Assembly (NCBI GenBank): GCA_942491885.1
Contig: CALOCQ010000002.1
Location: 1,116,001 to 1,180,000 of the forward strand
Source of the DNA: CALBPI01 sp942491885
GTDB taxonomy: Bacteria > Pseudomonadota > Gammaproteobacteria > Steroidobacterales > Woeseiaceae
DNA: 64,000 nt
Direction: 5' to 3'
The notes under the pieces are model-generated. The model was not told the DNA's origin. It did not search any database and saw nothing but the letters and a program-made list of their open reading frames with translations. Of this stretch, positions 44,145 to 53,747 are shown one piece after another. The first letter of the stretch is position 1. Every line of letters starts with the position of its first letter. The position numbers and the translations under genes were made by a program.

Positions 44145-45038
44145 ATGTCCGACCACCTGCTGATCATCGGCGCAGGCTACACGGGCGAACGCCTGGCACG
44201 CTTGATGCTCACCGGCGGCTGGAGTGTCACGATGCTGAACCGCGAGCCACCCGAGGTACCGGGAAGCACGGCGCTGGCTATTGATCTCGACAACCCTGGC
44301 GGCCTCGAAAGCGCGCTGCAACCGATCGTTGATGCCCAGCGCCGATTTTCGATCGCTTATCTGGTGCCGCCGGCGAATCCCGACCCGAACGACACCGTTG
44401 ATGACCCGCGCTTGCTGGCGTTGCTGGACGCCCTGCCCGCATCGCCGACGCGCGTCGTGCTCGCCAGCACCAGCGGTGTCTACGGCGACCATCAGGGGCG
44501 CGACGTCGATGAGGCAACACCGCCGAATCCGGCAACACGCCGCGCGAGCAATCGCGTGCGACTGGAGCGCACGCTGTTGAAGAGGGCCGCACAAACCGCG
44601 ATGAGCACCGTCATACTGCGAATTGCCGGTATCTATGGACCGGGCAGGCTGCCACTGGATGCCATCCGCGCGCTGCAGCCGGTCATCGATCCGACGGAAT
44701 CAGGACCGGGAAATCGCATTCATGTCGACGACCTTGCGGCAACCTTTGCGCGCGCCCTGACACACGCCAACCCGCCGGCGATCGTCAATGTCGCCGACGG
44801 AGACCATTGCTCATCGTCAGCATTCACGCTGGAAGTGGCCAGACAGGCGGGGTTAGAGGCGCCACCGACAATTAGTCGTGCGGTCGCACAAGAGACATTT
44901 TCTGCGATGCGCCTGTCGTTCCTGAACGAGTCGCGTCGCCTCGACACGAGCTGCCTCAGGGAGCAGCTCGGCGTTGAGCTGCGTTACGCCGACCACCGGC
45001 AAGGCATTGCCGCCATCCTTGGCGACGACGCGCGTTGA
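44145..45038 (+). CDS. NAD(P)-dependent epimerase/dehydratase-like SDR (YeeZ-like)
   Basis: 297 residues. N-terminal Rossmann motif LLIIGAGYTGERLARLM; YLVPPANPDPNDT replaces the usual catalytic region, followed by LASTSGVYGDHQG (Ser and Tyr of the extended SDR site), LRIAGIYGPGRLP and NRIHVDDLAATFARAL. The Tyr-xxx-Lys is not obvious (SNRVRLERTLLK), so catalysis may differ. Eight bp behind hemY, likely the last gene of the hem operon; its stop abuts the stop of the convergent ParA gene. Confidence 0.85.
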   Translation: MSDHLLIIGAGYTGERLARLMLTGGWSVTMLNREPPEVPGSTALAIDLDNPGGLESALQPIVDAQRRFSIAYLVPPANPDPNDTVDDPRLLALLDALPASPTRVVLASTSGVYGDHQGRDVDEATPPNPATRRASNRVRLERTLLKRAAQTAMSTVILRIAGIYGPGRLPLDAIRALQPVIDPTESGPGNRIHVDDLAATFARALTHANPPAIVNVADGDHCSSSAFTLEVARQAGLEAPPTISRAVAQETFSAMRLSFLNESRRLDTSCLREQLGVELRYADHRQGIAAILGDDAR

Positions 45039-45677
45039 TCAGGGCTGCGAGCGCTTCGACTTCAGCCACTTGAGCAACGGCTCCCATTGCTCGGTATCCG
45101 GCCATGCCAGGTATTCGGGCAACTCGAAAATGCCAAGCCCGCGCGTGTAGGCGCGCACGTAGTTCTGCGCATCACGTAGCCAGGTCAGATACGGCACGTT
45201 CAGCCGTTCAAGATAATCATCCAGATCATCGAAAATCAGCGTGTTCTCGCGCACGCGGTTACCGACCACACCGATCTTGGCTTGCTTGCGCTCGATCTTG
45301 CCCACCGCCTGCAGCTCCGCAATGAACTTGCTGGTCGCCTGCATGTCGATGGTGGATGGCAGCACCGGCACAATAATCGTCTCGGCGTGCTTCACCAGCG
45401 CGGTCAGTTCCGGGCCGTGCGAGCGGGCCGGCGCGTCGATGATCAGCACATCTGCGCTGCGCGGCAGATGCTTGAGCCCGTCTTTGGCGGCGTCCAATCC
45501 GATAATCTCCGGCGCGTCTGCTGGTCTTACGTCGATCCAGTCCATTGACGAGCGTTGCGGATCGTAATCGGCGAGCGCAACCGCCTGACCCTCAACCGCG
45601 TAGTAAGACGCAAGGTTGGTCGCCAGCGTGCTCTTGCCGCAGCCGCCTTTCGAGTTCAAAACCAGTATGTGTCGCAT
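45039..45677 (-). CDS. Orphan ParA/MinD-family ATPase
   Basis: 212 residues. Deviant Walker A NSKGGCGKSTLATNLASYYA, ADYDPQRSSMDW switch I and LIIDAPARSHGPEL switch II mark the ParA family. No parB or parS-like repeats are nearby, so it may be one of the short orphan ParA proteins that place non-chromosomal cargo such as chemoreceptor or storage bodies. Transcribed away from dapF. Confidence 0.88.
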   Translation of the reverse strand: MRHILVLNSKGGCGKSTLATNLASYYAVEGQAVALADYDPQRSSMDWIDVRPADAPEIIGLDAAKDGLKHLPRSADVLIIDAPARSHGPELTALVKHAETIIVPVLPSTIDMQATSKFIAELQAVGKIERKQAKIGVVGNRVRENTLIFDDLDDYLERLNVPYLTWLRDAQNYVRAYTRGLGIFELPEYLAWPDTEQWEPLLKWLKSKRSQP

Positions 45678-45779
45678 CGGGTGCCCTCAGTCTGAGTGTT
45701 ATTATTGTTAAAATATAATTCGCTTTGACAAAAGTCCATCAGCTACCTTGATCGCGCAATAAACGTGATAATGCTCGCG
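45678..45779. promoter_or_regulatory. AT-rich divergent parA-like/dapF promoter region
   Basis: About 100 bp with much lower GC than its flanks. A TTGACA (45725-45730) points toward dapF, but the box 17 bp downstream (TTGATC) is a poor -10; on the other strand TTGTCA overlaps it. Promoters for both genes are likely here, exact boxes uncertain. Confidence 0.35.
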
Positions 45780-46625
45780 ATGAAAATTCCCTTCCTGAAA
45801 ATGCATGGACTTGGCAACGACATGCTGCTGCTCGACACGCAGCGTCATCCCCTGCCGGCTGCTTTTTCACTATCCCCACAGCTTATTCGTGCGATCGCCG
45901 ACCGGCGTGAGGGCGTCGGCTTCGACCAGCTTCTGGTGATCAGTGATGCGACTGATACATCGCATATCGCGCACTACCGTATTTTTAACAGTGACGGTCA
46001 TGAGGTGGAGCAATGTGGCAATGGTGCGCGCTGCATTGCCGCAGCGTTGGCCGAACGCGACACAATTGCGCGTGGCGAGAAATTTCGGCTCAGCAGCCCG
46101 GGCGGCTCTGTCACCGCGTCGATCGTCGACGACAACAATGTACAAGTTGACATGGGAATACCGAATTTCGATCCGAGCGCCATTCCGATGCTGGCCGACG
46201 CGCAATCCGCCTCCTACCCGATTGATATCGATGATCTGCACTTCGACGTTGCGGCGGTGTCGATCGGCAATCCGCATTGCGTCGTATTCGTCGACGACAT
46301 CGACAGCGCGCCGGTCGCAGAACACGGTGCTCTTATCGGTGCGAGCGACTATTTTCCCGAGGGCGTTAACGTCGGTTTTGCGCAGGTTTGCGATCGTCGC
46401 CACATGCGCTTGCGCGTGTTCGAACGTGGCGCCGGTGAGACGCGCGCCTGCGGCACCGGTGCATGCGCTGCGATGGTCTGTGCGCGGCACAATGACATAA
46501 TGGATGATGAAGCAGAGATTTCCCTGCCCGGCGGTAAGCTCGTGATAAACTGGCGCGGTCCTGACAGCAACATCTTGATGACAGGACCCGCAATACTGTC
46601 GTTCGAAGGTACCCTGACATTATGA
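45780..46625 (+). CDS. dapF: Diaminopimelate epimerase
   Basis: Interconverts LL- and meso-diaminopimelate for lysine and peptidoglycan. 281 residues from MKIPFLKMHGLGNDMLLLDT. Both catalytic Cys are present: EQCGNGARC (Cys79) and GETRACGTGACAA. The ATG at 45780 is preferred to the earlier MIMLA start. Forms the gammaproteobacterial dapF-DUF484-xerC operon by a 4-bp overlap. Confidence 0.95.
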   Translation: MKIPFLKMHGLGNDMLLLDTQRHPLPAAFSLSPQLIRAIADRREGVGFDQLLVISDATDTSHIAHYRIFNSDGHEVEQCGNGARCIAAALAERDTIARGEKFRLSSPGGSVTASIVDDNNVQVDMGIPNFDPSAIPMLADAQSASYPIDIDDLHFDVAAVSIGNPHCVVFVDDIDSAPVAEHGALIGASDYFPEGVNVGFAQVCDRRHMRLRVFERGAGETRACGTGACAAMVCARHNDIMDDEAEISLPGGKLVINWRGPDSNILMTGPAILSFEGTLTL

Positions 46626-47338
46626 CCAGCAGCGCCAAACCTCGCGTAAGCAATGATTTACCGGCCACAGAAATCAGCGAGAAAGCGGTCGTCAGCTTCC
46701 TCAAAAAACACCCAGAATTTTTCGATAATAATCCGCGTTTGCTGCAGAGCCTGAGCCTGCCGCACGAGTCCGGCGGCACGGTATCGCTGGTCGAACGCCA
46801 GATTTCCTCGTTGCGCAGCAATGAGCTCGCGATGAAACGCAAACTCAACGAACTGGTCGGGCTGGCGAGACGCAACGACGCACTGGCAAACCGCATCCAT
46901 GCGCTGGCATTGGCCATGCTGGAGGCCGCCACGCTGCAGGAAACGCTGGTGACGCTGGAAGAGCGTTTGCGGCGTAGTTTTTCTGCCGACCAGGCCGTGT
47001 TGGTCCTGTTCGGTGACAGCAACGCATTCGGCACTGTGCCGAAAATGCGTTTTTTGCGTATACACCAGCGCGAAGACGCGCTTCTGCGCCCGTTCGCGAC
47101 CTTCCTCGAACGCGGCAACCCGCGCTGCGGTCAGGTGCGTGATGCACAACGCGATTTTCTGTTCGGTAGCGACACTGACGAAATCGGCTCCGTCGCCATG
47201 CTGCCGCTGGGTGCCGATGCAGAGATCGGCTTTCTTGCCATCGGCAGCAACAATGCCGAACACTTCCACCCGGCGATGAGCGTGGATTTCCTCAAGCGTA
47301 TCGGTCAGATCATCAGCGTGGCGCTGTCACGGTTCTGA
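46622..47338 (+). CDS. DUF484 family GAF-like protein
   Basis: 238 residues. N-terminal helical part with VVSFLKKHPEFFDNNPRLLQ and SLPHESGGTVSLVERQISSL, a coiled coil, and a GAF-like domain ending GFLAIGSNNAEHFHPAMSVD. The family is always found between dapF and xerC; function unknown. Overlaps dapF by ATGA and precedes xerC by 18 bp. Confidence 0.9.
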   Translation: MTSSAKPRVSNDLPATEISEKAVVSFLKKHPEFFDNNPRLLQSLSLPHESGGTVSLVERQISSLRSNELAMKRKLNELVGLARRNDALANRIHALALAMLEAATLQETLVTLEERLRRSFSADQAVLVLFGDSNAFGTVPKMRFLRIHQREDALLRPFATFLERGNPRCGQVRDAQRDFLFGSDTDEIGSVAMLPLGADAEIGFLAIGSNNAEHFHPAMSVDFLKRIGQIISVALSRF

Positions 47339-47356
47339 TCCACATGAGAGGTCGAC

Positions 47357-48262
47357 ATGGATGAGCCTCAACGCGCGCTGATCGACCGCTTCATCAAACA
47401 CCTCGCCAACGAGCGACGCCTGTCGCCGCATACCCAGTCCAACTACAAACGCGACCTTACGCAACTGGCAGACTGGTGCACGGAGCAATCCGTCACCGAC
47501 TGGATCGATGTCGACAGTCAGCACATACGCAGCTTCGCGGCACTGCGTTTTCGTCGCGGCAAGTCGCCGCGCAGCATTGCCCGCATGCTCTCGTCGGCAC
47601 GGTCGTTTTATCGTTACCTGATGCGCGAGAAGCTCGCCAGGCGCAATCCCGCTGACGGCGTCACCGCGCCGAAACCCGGTAAGCGCTTGCCCGGCACGTT
47701 GGACACCGACACCATGGCCGCGCTGCTGGATATTCGTGGCGACGAACCGCTGACGGTGCGTGACCGCGCGATTCTCGAGCTGCTCTACAGCTCCGGCTTG
47801 CGGCTCGACGAGCTGGTCTCACTGGACTTGCCCGAACTGGATCTGGCCGATCGCACGGTGCGCGTCACCGGCAAGGGCGCGAAGCAGCGCATCGTGCCGG
47901 TCGGGCGCAAAGCAATCACGGCGCTGCAGCTTTGGCTCAAGGCGCGCGTCGGCATGGCCGACATCGCCGAGCGGGCGGTGTTTGTCAGTAATCGCGGAAC
48001 ACGCATCAGCCATCGCGGCGTGCAATTGCGCGTGCAGCATTGGGCGAGGGTGCAGGGGCTCGATGCACGCGTCTATCCGCACCTGTTCCGGCATTCCTTC
48101 GCGACTCATGTACTGGAATCCAGTCGCGACCTGCGCGGCGTTCAAGAGCTGCTCGGGCATGCCGATATCGCCACCACGCAGATCTATACCCATCTTGATT
48201 TCCAGCACCTGGCCCAGATATATGATCAGGCGCATCCTCGCGCCAAACGTCGCGACGATTAA
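47357..48262 (+). CDS. xerC: Tyrosine recombinase XerC
   Basis: Works with XerD at dif to resolve chromosome dimers. 301 residues: SAM-like core-binding domain (ERRLSPHTQSNYKRDLTQLA) and catalytic domain with Arg in SSGLRLDELVSL, Lys in TGKGAKQRIVPVG, HLFRHSFATH, and LLGHADIATTQIYTHLD with the Tyr nucleophile. All five active residues are seen. Context dapF-DUF484-xerC separates it from phage integrases. Confidence 0.95.
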   Translation: MDEPQRALIDRFIKHLANERRLSPHTQSNYKRDLTQLADWCTEQSVTDWIDVDSQHIRSFAALRFRRGKSPRSIARMLSSARSFYRYLMREKLARRNPADGVTAPKPGKRLPGTLDTDTMAALLDIRGDEPLTVRDRAILELLYSSGLRLDELVSLDLPELDLADRTVRVTGKGAKQRIVPVGRKAITALQLWLKARVGMADIAERAVFVSNRGTRISHRGVQLRVQHWARVQGLDARVYPHLFRHSFATHVLESSRDLRGVQELLGHADIATTQIYTHLDFQHLAQIYDQAHPRAKRRDD

Positions 48263-48353
48263 TAGCCGCCGCGCCTGTTGGTGTGGCGCACAAAACCACC
48301 ACTAATCGACCGGCCCTGCGCCGCCGGCGTGACCGGAATTCAGGAACACAAGC

Positions 48354-48905
48354 ATGCAGCAGTACAGAGGCACAACAATTGTGTCGGTCAGACGCAATGG
48401 CAAGGTAGCCGTGGCAGGTGACGGACAGGTGAGCATGGGCGACACCGTCATGAAGGGCAATGCACGCAAAGTGCGCCGTCTGTATGACGATAAGGTGATC
48501 GCGGGCTTCGCCGGCGGCACCGCCGACGCGTTTACGTTGTTTGAGCTGTTCGAACAAAAGATGCAGCAATACGGCAACCTGACGCGTGCCGCGATCGAGC
48601 TTGCTAAAGACTGGCGTACAGATCGCCGGCTACGCCGTCTCGAGGCGCTGCTGATCATCGCCGACCACAGCAAGTCGCTGATCGTCACCGGTAACGGCGA
48701 TGTGATCGAGCCCGAGCACGATATCGTCGCCATTGGCTCAGGCGGCTCGTATGCGTTGGCCGCGGGCCGCGGCATGCTTGAGTCGAGCGACCTGGACGCC
48801 AGCGAGATTGCGACGCGTTCGCTGAATATCGCCGCAGATATATGCGTATACACCAACAATAACATCACGATCGAAGAAATTGATGCTAACGCTGGCGGCG
48901 AATAG
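48354..48905 (+). CDS. hslV: ATP-dependent protease subunit HslV
   Basis: Proteasome-like peptidase of the HslUV complex. 183 residues; six-residue propeptide MQQYRG, then the Thr nucleophile in TTIVSVRRNGKVAVAGDGQV. GSGGSYALAAGRGML and the end ITIEEIDA are typical. Together with Anbu at 14.7 kb the genome carries two proteasome-fold hydrolases. Followed by hslU after 44 bp. Confidence 0.95.
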   Translation: MQQYRGTTIVSVRRNGKVAVAGDGQVSMGDTVMKGNARKVRRLYDDKVIAGFAGGTADAFTLFELFEQKMQQYGNLTRAAIELAKDWRTDRRLRRLEALLIIADHSKSLIVTGNGDVIEPEHDIVAIGSGGSYALAAGRGMLESSDLDASEIATRSLNIAADICVYTNNNITIEEIDANAGGE

Positions 48906-48949
48906 GCGATTCACGCAGCATCACTTTTCACGCATTCAGGATTAGAAAC

Positions 48950-50269
48950 ATGTCGATGACTCCCCGCGAAATTGTCCAGGAACTGGACAAACACATTGTT
49001 GGCCAGACGGCGGCGAAACGCGCCGTCGCCATTGCGCTGCGCAACCGCTGGCGGCGTATGCAGGTCGACGAGACGCTGCGCCCCGAAATAACGCCGAAAA
49101 ACATCCTGATGATCGGCCCGACCGGTGTCGGTAAAACCGAGATCGCACGCCGCCTGGCGAAGCTCGCCGGCGCACCGTTCATCAAGGTGGAGGCCACGAA
49201 ATTCACCGAAGTTGGCTATGTTGGTCGCGAAGTTGACTCGATCATCCGCGATCTTGTCGATGTCGCCGTCAAAATGACACGCGAGCAGGAAATCGCCAAA
49301 GTCCGCCATCGGGCCGAAGACGCCGCCGAAGAACGACTCCTGGATGTCTTGCTGCCCGGCCCCGCGCAGACGGATGGCAGCCGCAATGAATCGGAGACCC
49401 GGCAGAAGTTTCGCAAGAAGCTGCGCGAGGGCGAGCTGGACGACCGCGAGATCGAGATCGATCTGGCCGCAAGCAGCATGGGCGTTGAGATCATGGCACC
49501 GCCGGGCATGGAAGAGATGACCAGCCAGCTGCAAAGCATGTTTCAGAGCGTCGGCCAGGGAAAACGCAAGACACGCAAGCTGCCGATTCGCGACGCCTTG
49601 AAAATGCTGATCGAGGAAGAAGCCGCCAAGATGATCGATGAAGATGCGCTGAAGCTCTCGGCGGTCGAGGCTGTCGAACAGAACGGCATTGTGTTTCTCG
49701 ATGAGATCGACAAGGTGGCGCGACGCGCTGAATCGCATGGCGGCGGTGATGTGTCGCGCGAAGGCGTGCAACGCGACCTGTTGCCGCTGGTCGAAGGCAG
49801 CACCGTGACGACCAAGTACGGGATCATCAAGACCGACCACATCCTGTTCATCGCGTCGGGCGCGTTCAGCGTCGCCAAGCCTTCCGACCTGATTCCGGAG
49901 CTGCAGGGCCGCCTGCCGATCCGCGTTGAGCTCGATTCGCTAAAGACCGAAGAATTCGTGCGCATCCTTACCGAGCCGGATGCATCGCTGACGCGCCAGT
50001 ACATTGAGTTACTCGCCACCGAAGGCGTCAAACTCGAGTTCGTCGAGAGTGGCGTACGACGAATTGCCGAGATCGCCTTCCAGGTCAACGACCGCACCGA
50101 GAACATCGGCGCGCGGCGTTTACACACGGTAATGGAGCGCCTGCTCGACACCATCAGTTTCGAGGCCGCCGACCACAGCGGGCAGAGCTACCAGATCAAT
50201 GCAGGCTACGTGGACGAACACCTCGGCGAGCTGGTGGCAGACGAGGACTTGAGCCGCTACATTCTGTAA
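48950..50269 (+). CDS. hslU: HslU, ATPase of the HslUV protease
   Basis: AAA+ unfoldase. 439 residues: TPREIVQELDKHIVGQTAAK, Walker A GPTGVGKTE, pore motif GYVGREVDSIIRD, intermediate domain, Walker B GIVFLDEIDK and the C-terminal SRYIL that docks into HslV. All normal. Confidence 0.96.
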   Translation: MSMTPREIVQELDKHIVGQTAAKRAVAIALRNRWRRMQVDETLRPEITPKNILMIGPTGVGKTEIARRLAKLAGAPFIKVEATKFTEVGYVGREVDSIIRDLVDVAVKMTREQEIAKVRHRAEDAAEERLLDVLLPGPAQTDGSRNESETRQKFRKKLREGELDDREIEIDLAASSMGVEIMAPPGMEEMTSQLQSMFQSVGQGKRKTRKLPIRDALKMLIEEEAAKMIDEDALKLSAVEAVEQNGIVFLDEIDKVARRAESHGGGDVSREGVQRDLLPLVEGSTVTTKYGIIKTDHILFIASGAFSVAKPSDLIPELQGRLPIRVELDSLKTEEFVRILTEPDASLTRQYIELLATEGVKLEFVESGVRRIAEIAFQVNDRTENIGARRLHTVMERLLDTISFEAADHSGQSYQINAGYVDEHLGELVADEDLSRYIL

Positions 50270-50296
50270 GGCGATAAAGCGACAGCCTGTAAAGCG

Positions 50297-50659
50297 ATGA
50301 ATAATGCCTCACCACCGGTCGAGATAAAGCTGCGCACAAAGTCGGCGTGCCTTGATTTGCGCTGGCCGGACGGCAGCGCGGCCTCGTTACCGTTTGAATA
50401 CCTGCGCGTCTCGTCGCCGTCAGCCGAAGTGCGCGGACATGGTCCCGATCAGGCGGTGCTGCAGAGCGGCAAACGTGAAGTACGCATCGTGCGTATTGAG
50501 CCGGTAGGTCATTACGCACTGAAACTGGTGTTTAGCGACGGGCATGCGAGCGGTCTCTACAGCTGGCAGTATCTGCGCGAGCTCGGTGACCAGCAAGAGA
50601 CGCGCTGGCAAGACTATTTAGACAAACTACGGACGGCGGGAAAATCCCGCGATGGCTGA
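50297..50659 (+). CDS. DUF971 domain protein
   Basis: 120 residues, a single DUF971 domain (gamma-butyrobetaine hydroxylase N-terminal-like fold): LDLRWPDGSAASLPFEYLR, VRIVRIEPVGHYALKLVFSD and YSWQYLRELG. Often found beside hslVU and ubiE in proteobacteria, as here. It may bind metal or an iron-sulfur carrier; not known. Confidence 0.9.
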   Translation: MNNASPPVEIKLRTKSACLDLRWPDGSAASLPFEYLRVSSPSAEVRGHGPDQAVLQSGKREVRIVRIEPVGHYALKLVFSDGHASGLYSWQYLRELGDQQETRWQDYLDKLRTAGKSRDG

Positions 50660-50728
50660 GGCGCACTGCAGCCAGACCCGCCGGTTCGCGGTACACTAAC
50701 GCCCGCAATCATCAACGCCCGGACCGAC

Positions 50729-51484
50729 ATGAGCACAGATTCCGATTCCCGCAACACCCATTTCGGCTACCAGACCGTCGACGTCGAAGAAAAAGCCGAC
50801 CGGGTGCGAGGCGTGTTCGACTCGGTCGCAGGCAATTACGACCTGATGAATGACCTCATGTCGGGCGGCATTCACCGCATCTGGAAACGCACGACGATCG
50901 ACAAGGCGGCCGTGCGCCCCGGCCAGCAAGTGCTGGATCTCGCGGGCGGCACCGGCGACCTCGCGGCCGAGTTTGCACGCCGGGTAGGTGACAAGGGTCA
51001 CGTGGTGCTGGCCGACATCAACGCAGCGATGCTCGAGCAAGGCCGCGCGCGCATGCTGAACAGCGGCATCGTCGGCAACCTCAACATCGCACAGGTCGAT
51101 GCCGAGATGCTGCCGTTCGCCGACAACACATTCGACCTGATCACCATTGCTTTCGGATTACGCAACGTGACGCGCAAGGAAAAAGCGCTCGAGTCTATGC
51201 TGCGCGTGCTCAAGCCCGGCGGTCGACTGCTGGTACTCGAATTTTCCAAGCCGCACGAGATGCTGAAACCGGCCTACGACCTGTTCTCGTTCTCGGTACT
51301 GCCGGCGCTGGGCAAGCTGGTCGCCAATGACTCGGAAAGCTATCGCTACCTGGCGGAATCAATCCGCATGCATCCCGACCAGGAAACACTCAAGTCGATG
51401 ATGGAAGACGCCGGTTTCGAGCGCGTCAGTTTCGACAATCTGACCGGCGGCATCGCGGCCCTGCACAGCGGTTACAAACTGTAA
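50729..51484 (+). CDS. ubiE: Ubiquinone/menaquinone C-methyltransferase UbiE
   Basis: SAM-dependent methyltransferase of quinone synthesis. 251 residues: HFGYQTVDVEEKADRVRGVF, VAGNYDLMNDLMSGGIHRIW, SAM motif VLDLAGGTGDLA, ITIAFGLRNVT, GGRLLVLEFSKP. First gene of the ubiE-ubiJ-ubiB operon. Confidence 0.95.
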   Translation: MSTDSDSRNTHFGYQTVDVEEKADRVRGVFDSVAGNYDLMNDLMSGGIHRIWKRTTIDKAAVRPGQQVLDLAGGTGDLAAEFARRVGDKGHVVLADINAAMLEQGRARMLNSGIVGNLNIAQVDAEMLPFADNTFDLITIAFGLRNVTRKEKALESMLRVLKPGGRLLVLEFSKPHEMLKPAYDLFSFSVLPALGKLVANDSESYRYLAESIRMHPDQETLKSMMEDAGFERVSFDNLTGGIAALHSGYKL

Positions 51485-51492
51485 ATGGGGCA

Positions 51493-52116
51493 ATGGCAAT
51501 GATCGATCTTGGATTACTGTTCAAACCGCTGACGCTGCTAATCAACAAACGCATCGCGGAGCAAACACCGGCGCGTCAGCTGGCCGATTCGCTCAATGGC
51601 GAGTCGATGGCGGTGCGTGTTCGCGATACCTCGCTTGCGATCTACCTCAGCGTGGAACAATCCCGGCTTGGCATTCACACACGTTATGCAGATGAGCCGG
51701 CCGTCGTGCTGACGGGAAGCCCATTGTCACTGGCGGCGCTCGCGGGCAAGGATCCGCAGGGTGTGATCCGCGATGGCCACGTTCAGATGAGCGGCGACGC
51801 GATGCTCGGTGCAAAATTCCAGCAGCTGCTGAAGTATGCGCAGCCTGACCTTGAGGACGAACTCGCCGGCGTGGTCGGCGATATAGCCGCAAACCAGGCC
51901 GGTAACATCGCGCGTGGGCTGGCCGGCGTCGCCGGCGACCTGAGCGACCGGTTTCACAACAGCTTCGGCGAATACCTGACCGAGGACCGCCAGTCGCTGC
52001 CATCGCAGGAACAGTTCGCAGGATTTCGCAGCGACGTGGAACGGCTGCGTGATGATGTAGCGCGGGCAGATGCCCGGCTGAAGCTGCTGCAAACCCGCTA
52101 CAGCGAGACCAACTAA
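51493..52116 (+). CDS. ubiJ: Ubiquinone biosynthesis accessory factor UbiJ
   Basis: 207 residues with an N-terminal SCP2-type lipid-binding domain (SLAIYLSVEQSRLGIHTRYA, VVLTGSPLSLAALAG) and a C-terminal coiled coil (FRSDVERLRDDVARADARLK) that would pair with UbiK. Holds ubiquinone intermediates for the soluble Ubi complex. Eight bp after ubiE, and shares a base with ubiB (TAATG). Confidence 0.9.
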   Translation: MAMIDLGLLFKPLTLLINKRIAEQTPARQLADSLNGESMAVRVRDTSLAIYLSVEQSRLGIHTRYADEPAVVLTGSPLSLAALAGKDPQGVIRDGHVQMSGDAMLGAKFQQLLKYAQPDLEDELAGVVGDIAANQAGNIARGLAGVAGDLSDRFHNSFGEYLTEDRQSLPSQEQFAGFRSDVERLRDDVARADARLKLLQTRYSETN

Positions 52117-53747
52117 TGCTGACGCTGTCGCGCGCCAGGCGCCTGATCGGGATTCAGCGTGTGCTGGTCAAATACAGCCTCGACGACCTTATCGCCTCAT
52201 CCAAATACCTGAAGCCGCTGCGTGTCGTCTTTCTGATCGGCGGGCGTCGCCTCGATCGCGACGAGCCGCTGGGCAAACGTATTCGCCTCGCGCTCGAAGA
52301 GCTCGGCCCGATCTTTATCAAATTCGGCCAGGCACTGTCGACGCGGCGTGACCTGCTGCCGGCCGATATCGCGGCGGAGCTCGCCAAGCTTCAGGATCAG
52401 GTGCCGCCGTTTGATGGCGCGGAGGCGCGACGCATCATCAATGACGCGTACGGCTTCGATCTGTCCGAGATATTTGCAGAGTTTGATGAAACGCCGATGG
52501 CGGCGGCATCGATCGCGCAGGTGCATGCGGCAACGCTGCACGACGGCAAGGATGTCGTTGTCAAAGTACTGCGTCCCGGCATGCGCGAAATGATTCGCCG
52601 TGATCTGGATGTCATGTACGGCATGGCCGAACTAGCCCAGCGCTACCTGCCCGACGGCAAACGGTTGCGGCCGGTCGAAGTGGTCAGCGAATATGACAAG
52701 ACGATCATGGACGAGCTGGACCTGCTGCGCGAGGCCGCCAATGGCTCCCAGTTGCGTCGCAACTTCGAACATTCCAACAAGCTTTATGTGCCGGAAGTTT
52801 ACTTCGACTACTCGCGCGTCTCGGTGCTGGTTATGGAGCGCATCTACGGCGTGCACATCAGCAACATCGAGGCGCTGCGTGCTGCCAACACAAACATCAA
52901 GCGACTTGCCGAAAATGGCGTTGAAATCTTCTTTACGCAGGTATTCCGGCACAATTTCTTCCATGCCGACATGCACCCCGGCAACATTTTTGTTCGCACG
53001 GACGACCCGGAGAACCCGGTCTATCTGTCGGTCGATTTCGGCATCATCGGCACGCTGAACCTCAAGGACCAGCAATACCTGGCCGAGAATTTCCTCGCCT
53101 TTTTCGATCGCGACTATCACCGGGTCGCGCAATTGCACGTGGACTCGGGCTGGGTACCGCCCGATACCCGCGTTGATGAGCTGGAGTCAGCGGTGCGCAC
53201 CGTTTGCGAACCGATTTTCAACAAGCCATTGGCGGAGATCAGCTTCGGCACGGTGTTGCTGCGTTTGTTCGAGACCGCGCGGCGCTTCAATATGGAGGTC
53301 CAGCCGCAGTTAATTCTGCTGCAAAAAACGCTGCTGAACATCGAAGGGCTTGGCCGCGACCTGTATCCGGAGCTCGATTTATTTGAGACCGCACAACCCA
53401 TCCTCAGAAGCTGGATGGAAGAACGCCTCGGCGGTCGTGCGGTTCTCGATGATTTGCGCACCCAGTGGCCGGAGATGCGTGAGACCCTGCGCGAATTGCC
53501 GACGCTGGTGCGGCGGGTCGGCGAGCAGGCGGCAAACGGTCAGTTCCGGGTCAGAATCGACGGCAACGAGATGACCGAGCTGCGCGAGGAGTTGCGTGCG
53601 CAAAACCGGCGGCGTTATTTCGTCACGCTCGGGTTAGCGACCGCATTAGCTGGCGGGCTGATGATCATCCATGTCGAGCCTGCGAGCTACGGCTGGATAA
53701 CCGCGACCGGCGGCGCGTTGCTGGCGTTGTTGGCGCGCCCGCGCTAG
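52116..53747 (+). CDS. ubiB: UbiB, atypical kinase/ATPase of ubiquinone synthesis
   Basis: 543 residues of the ABC1/ADCK family. The KxGQ signature is in FIKFGQALSTRRDLLPADIA, the Ala-rich loop AAASIAQVHAATL, the catalytic region FFHADMHPGNIF with DFGIIG, and two C-terminal helices (VTLGLATALAGGLMIIH and ITATGGALLALLA). Membrane-bound ATPase that extracts quinone precursors. Converges, with a 4-bp overlap, on the DUF2799 gene. Confidence 0.95.
   Translation: MLTLSRARRLIGIQRVLVKYSLDDLIASSKYLKPLRVVFLIGGRRLDRDEPLGKRIRLALEELGPIFIKFGQALSTRRDLLPADIAAELAKLQDQVPPFDGAEARRIINDAYGFDLSEIFAEFDETPMAAASIAQVHAATLHDGKDVVVKVLRPGMREMIRRDLDVMYGMAELAQRYLPDGKRLRPVEVVSEYDKTIMDELDLLREAANGSQLRRNFEHSNKLYVPEVYFDYSRVSVLVMERIYGVHISNIEALRAANTNIKRLAENGVEIFFTQVFRHNFFHADMHPGNIFVRTDDPENPVYLSVDFGIIGTLNLKDQQYLAENFLAFFDRDYHRVAQLHVDSGWVPPDTRVDELESAVRTVCEPIFNKPLAEISFGTVLLRLFETARRFNMEVQPQLILLQKTLLNIEGLGRDLYPELDLFETAQPILRSWMEERLGGRAVLDDLRTQWPEMRETLRELPTLVRRVGEQAANGQFRVRIDGNEMTELREELRAQNRRRYFVTLGLATALAGGLMIIHVEPASYGWITATGGALLALLARPR

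Noticed and set aside
48911..49840. Reverse frame of 309 codons opposite hslU
   Set aside because: Shadow of hslU; the hslU frame is complete with all motifs.
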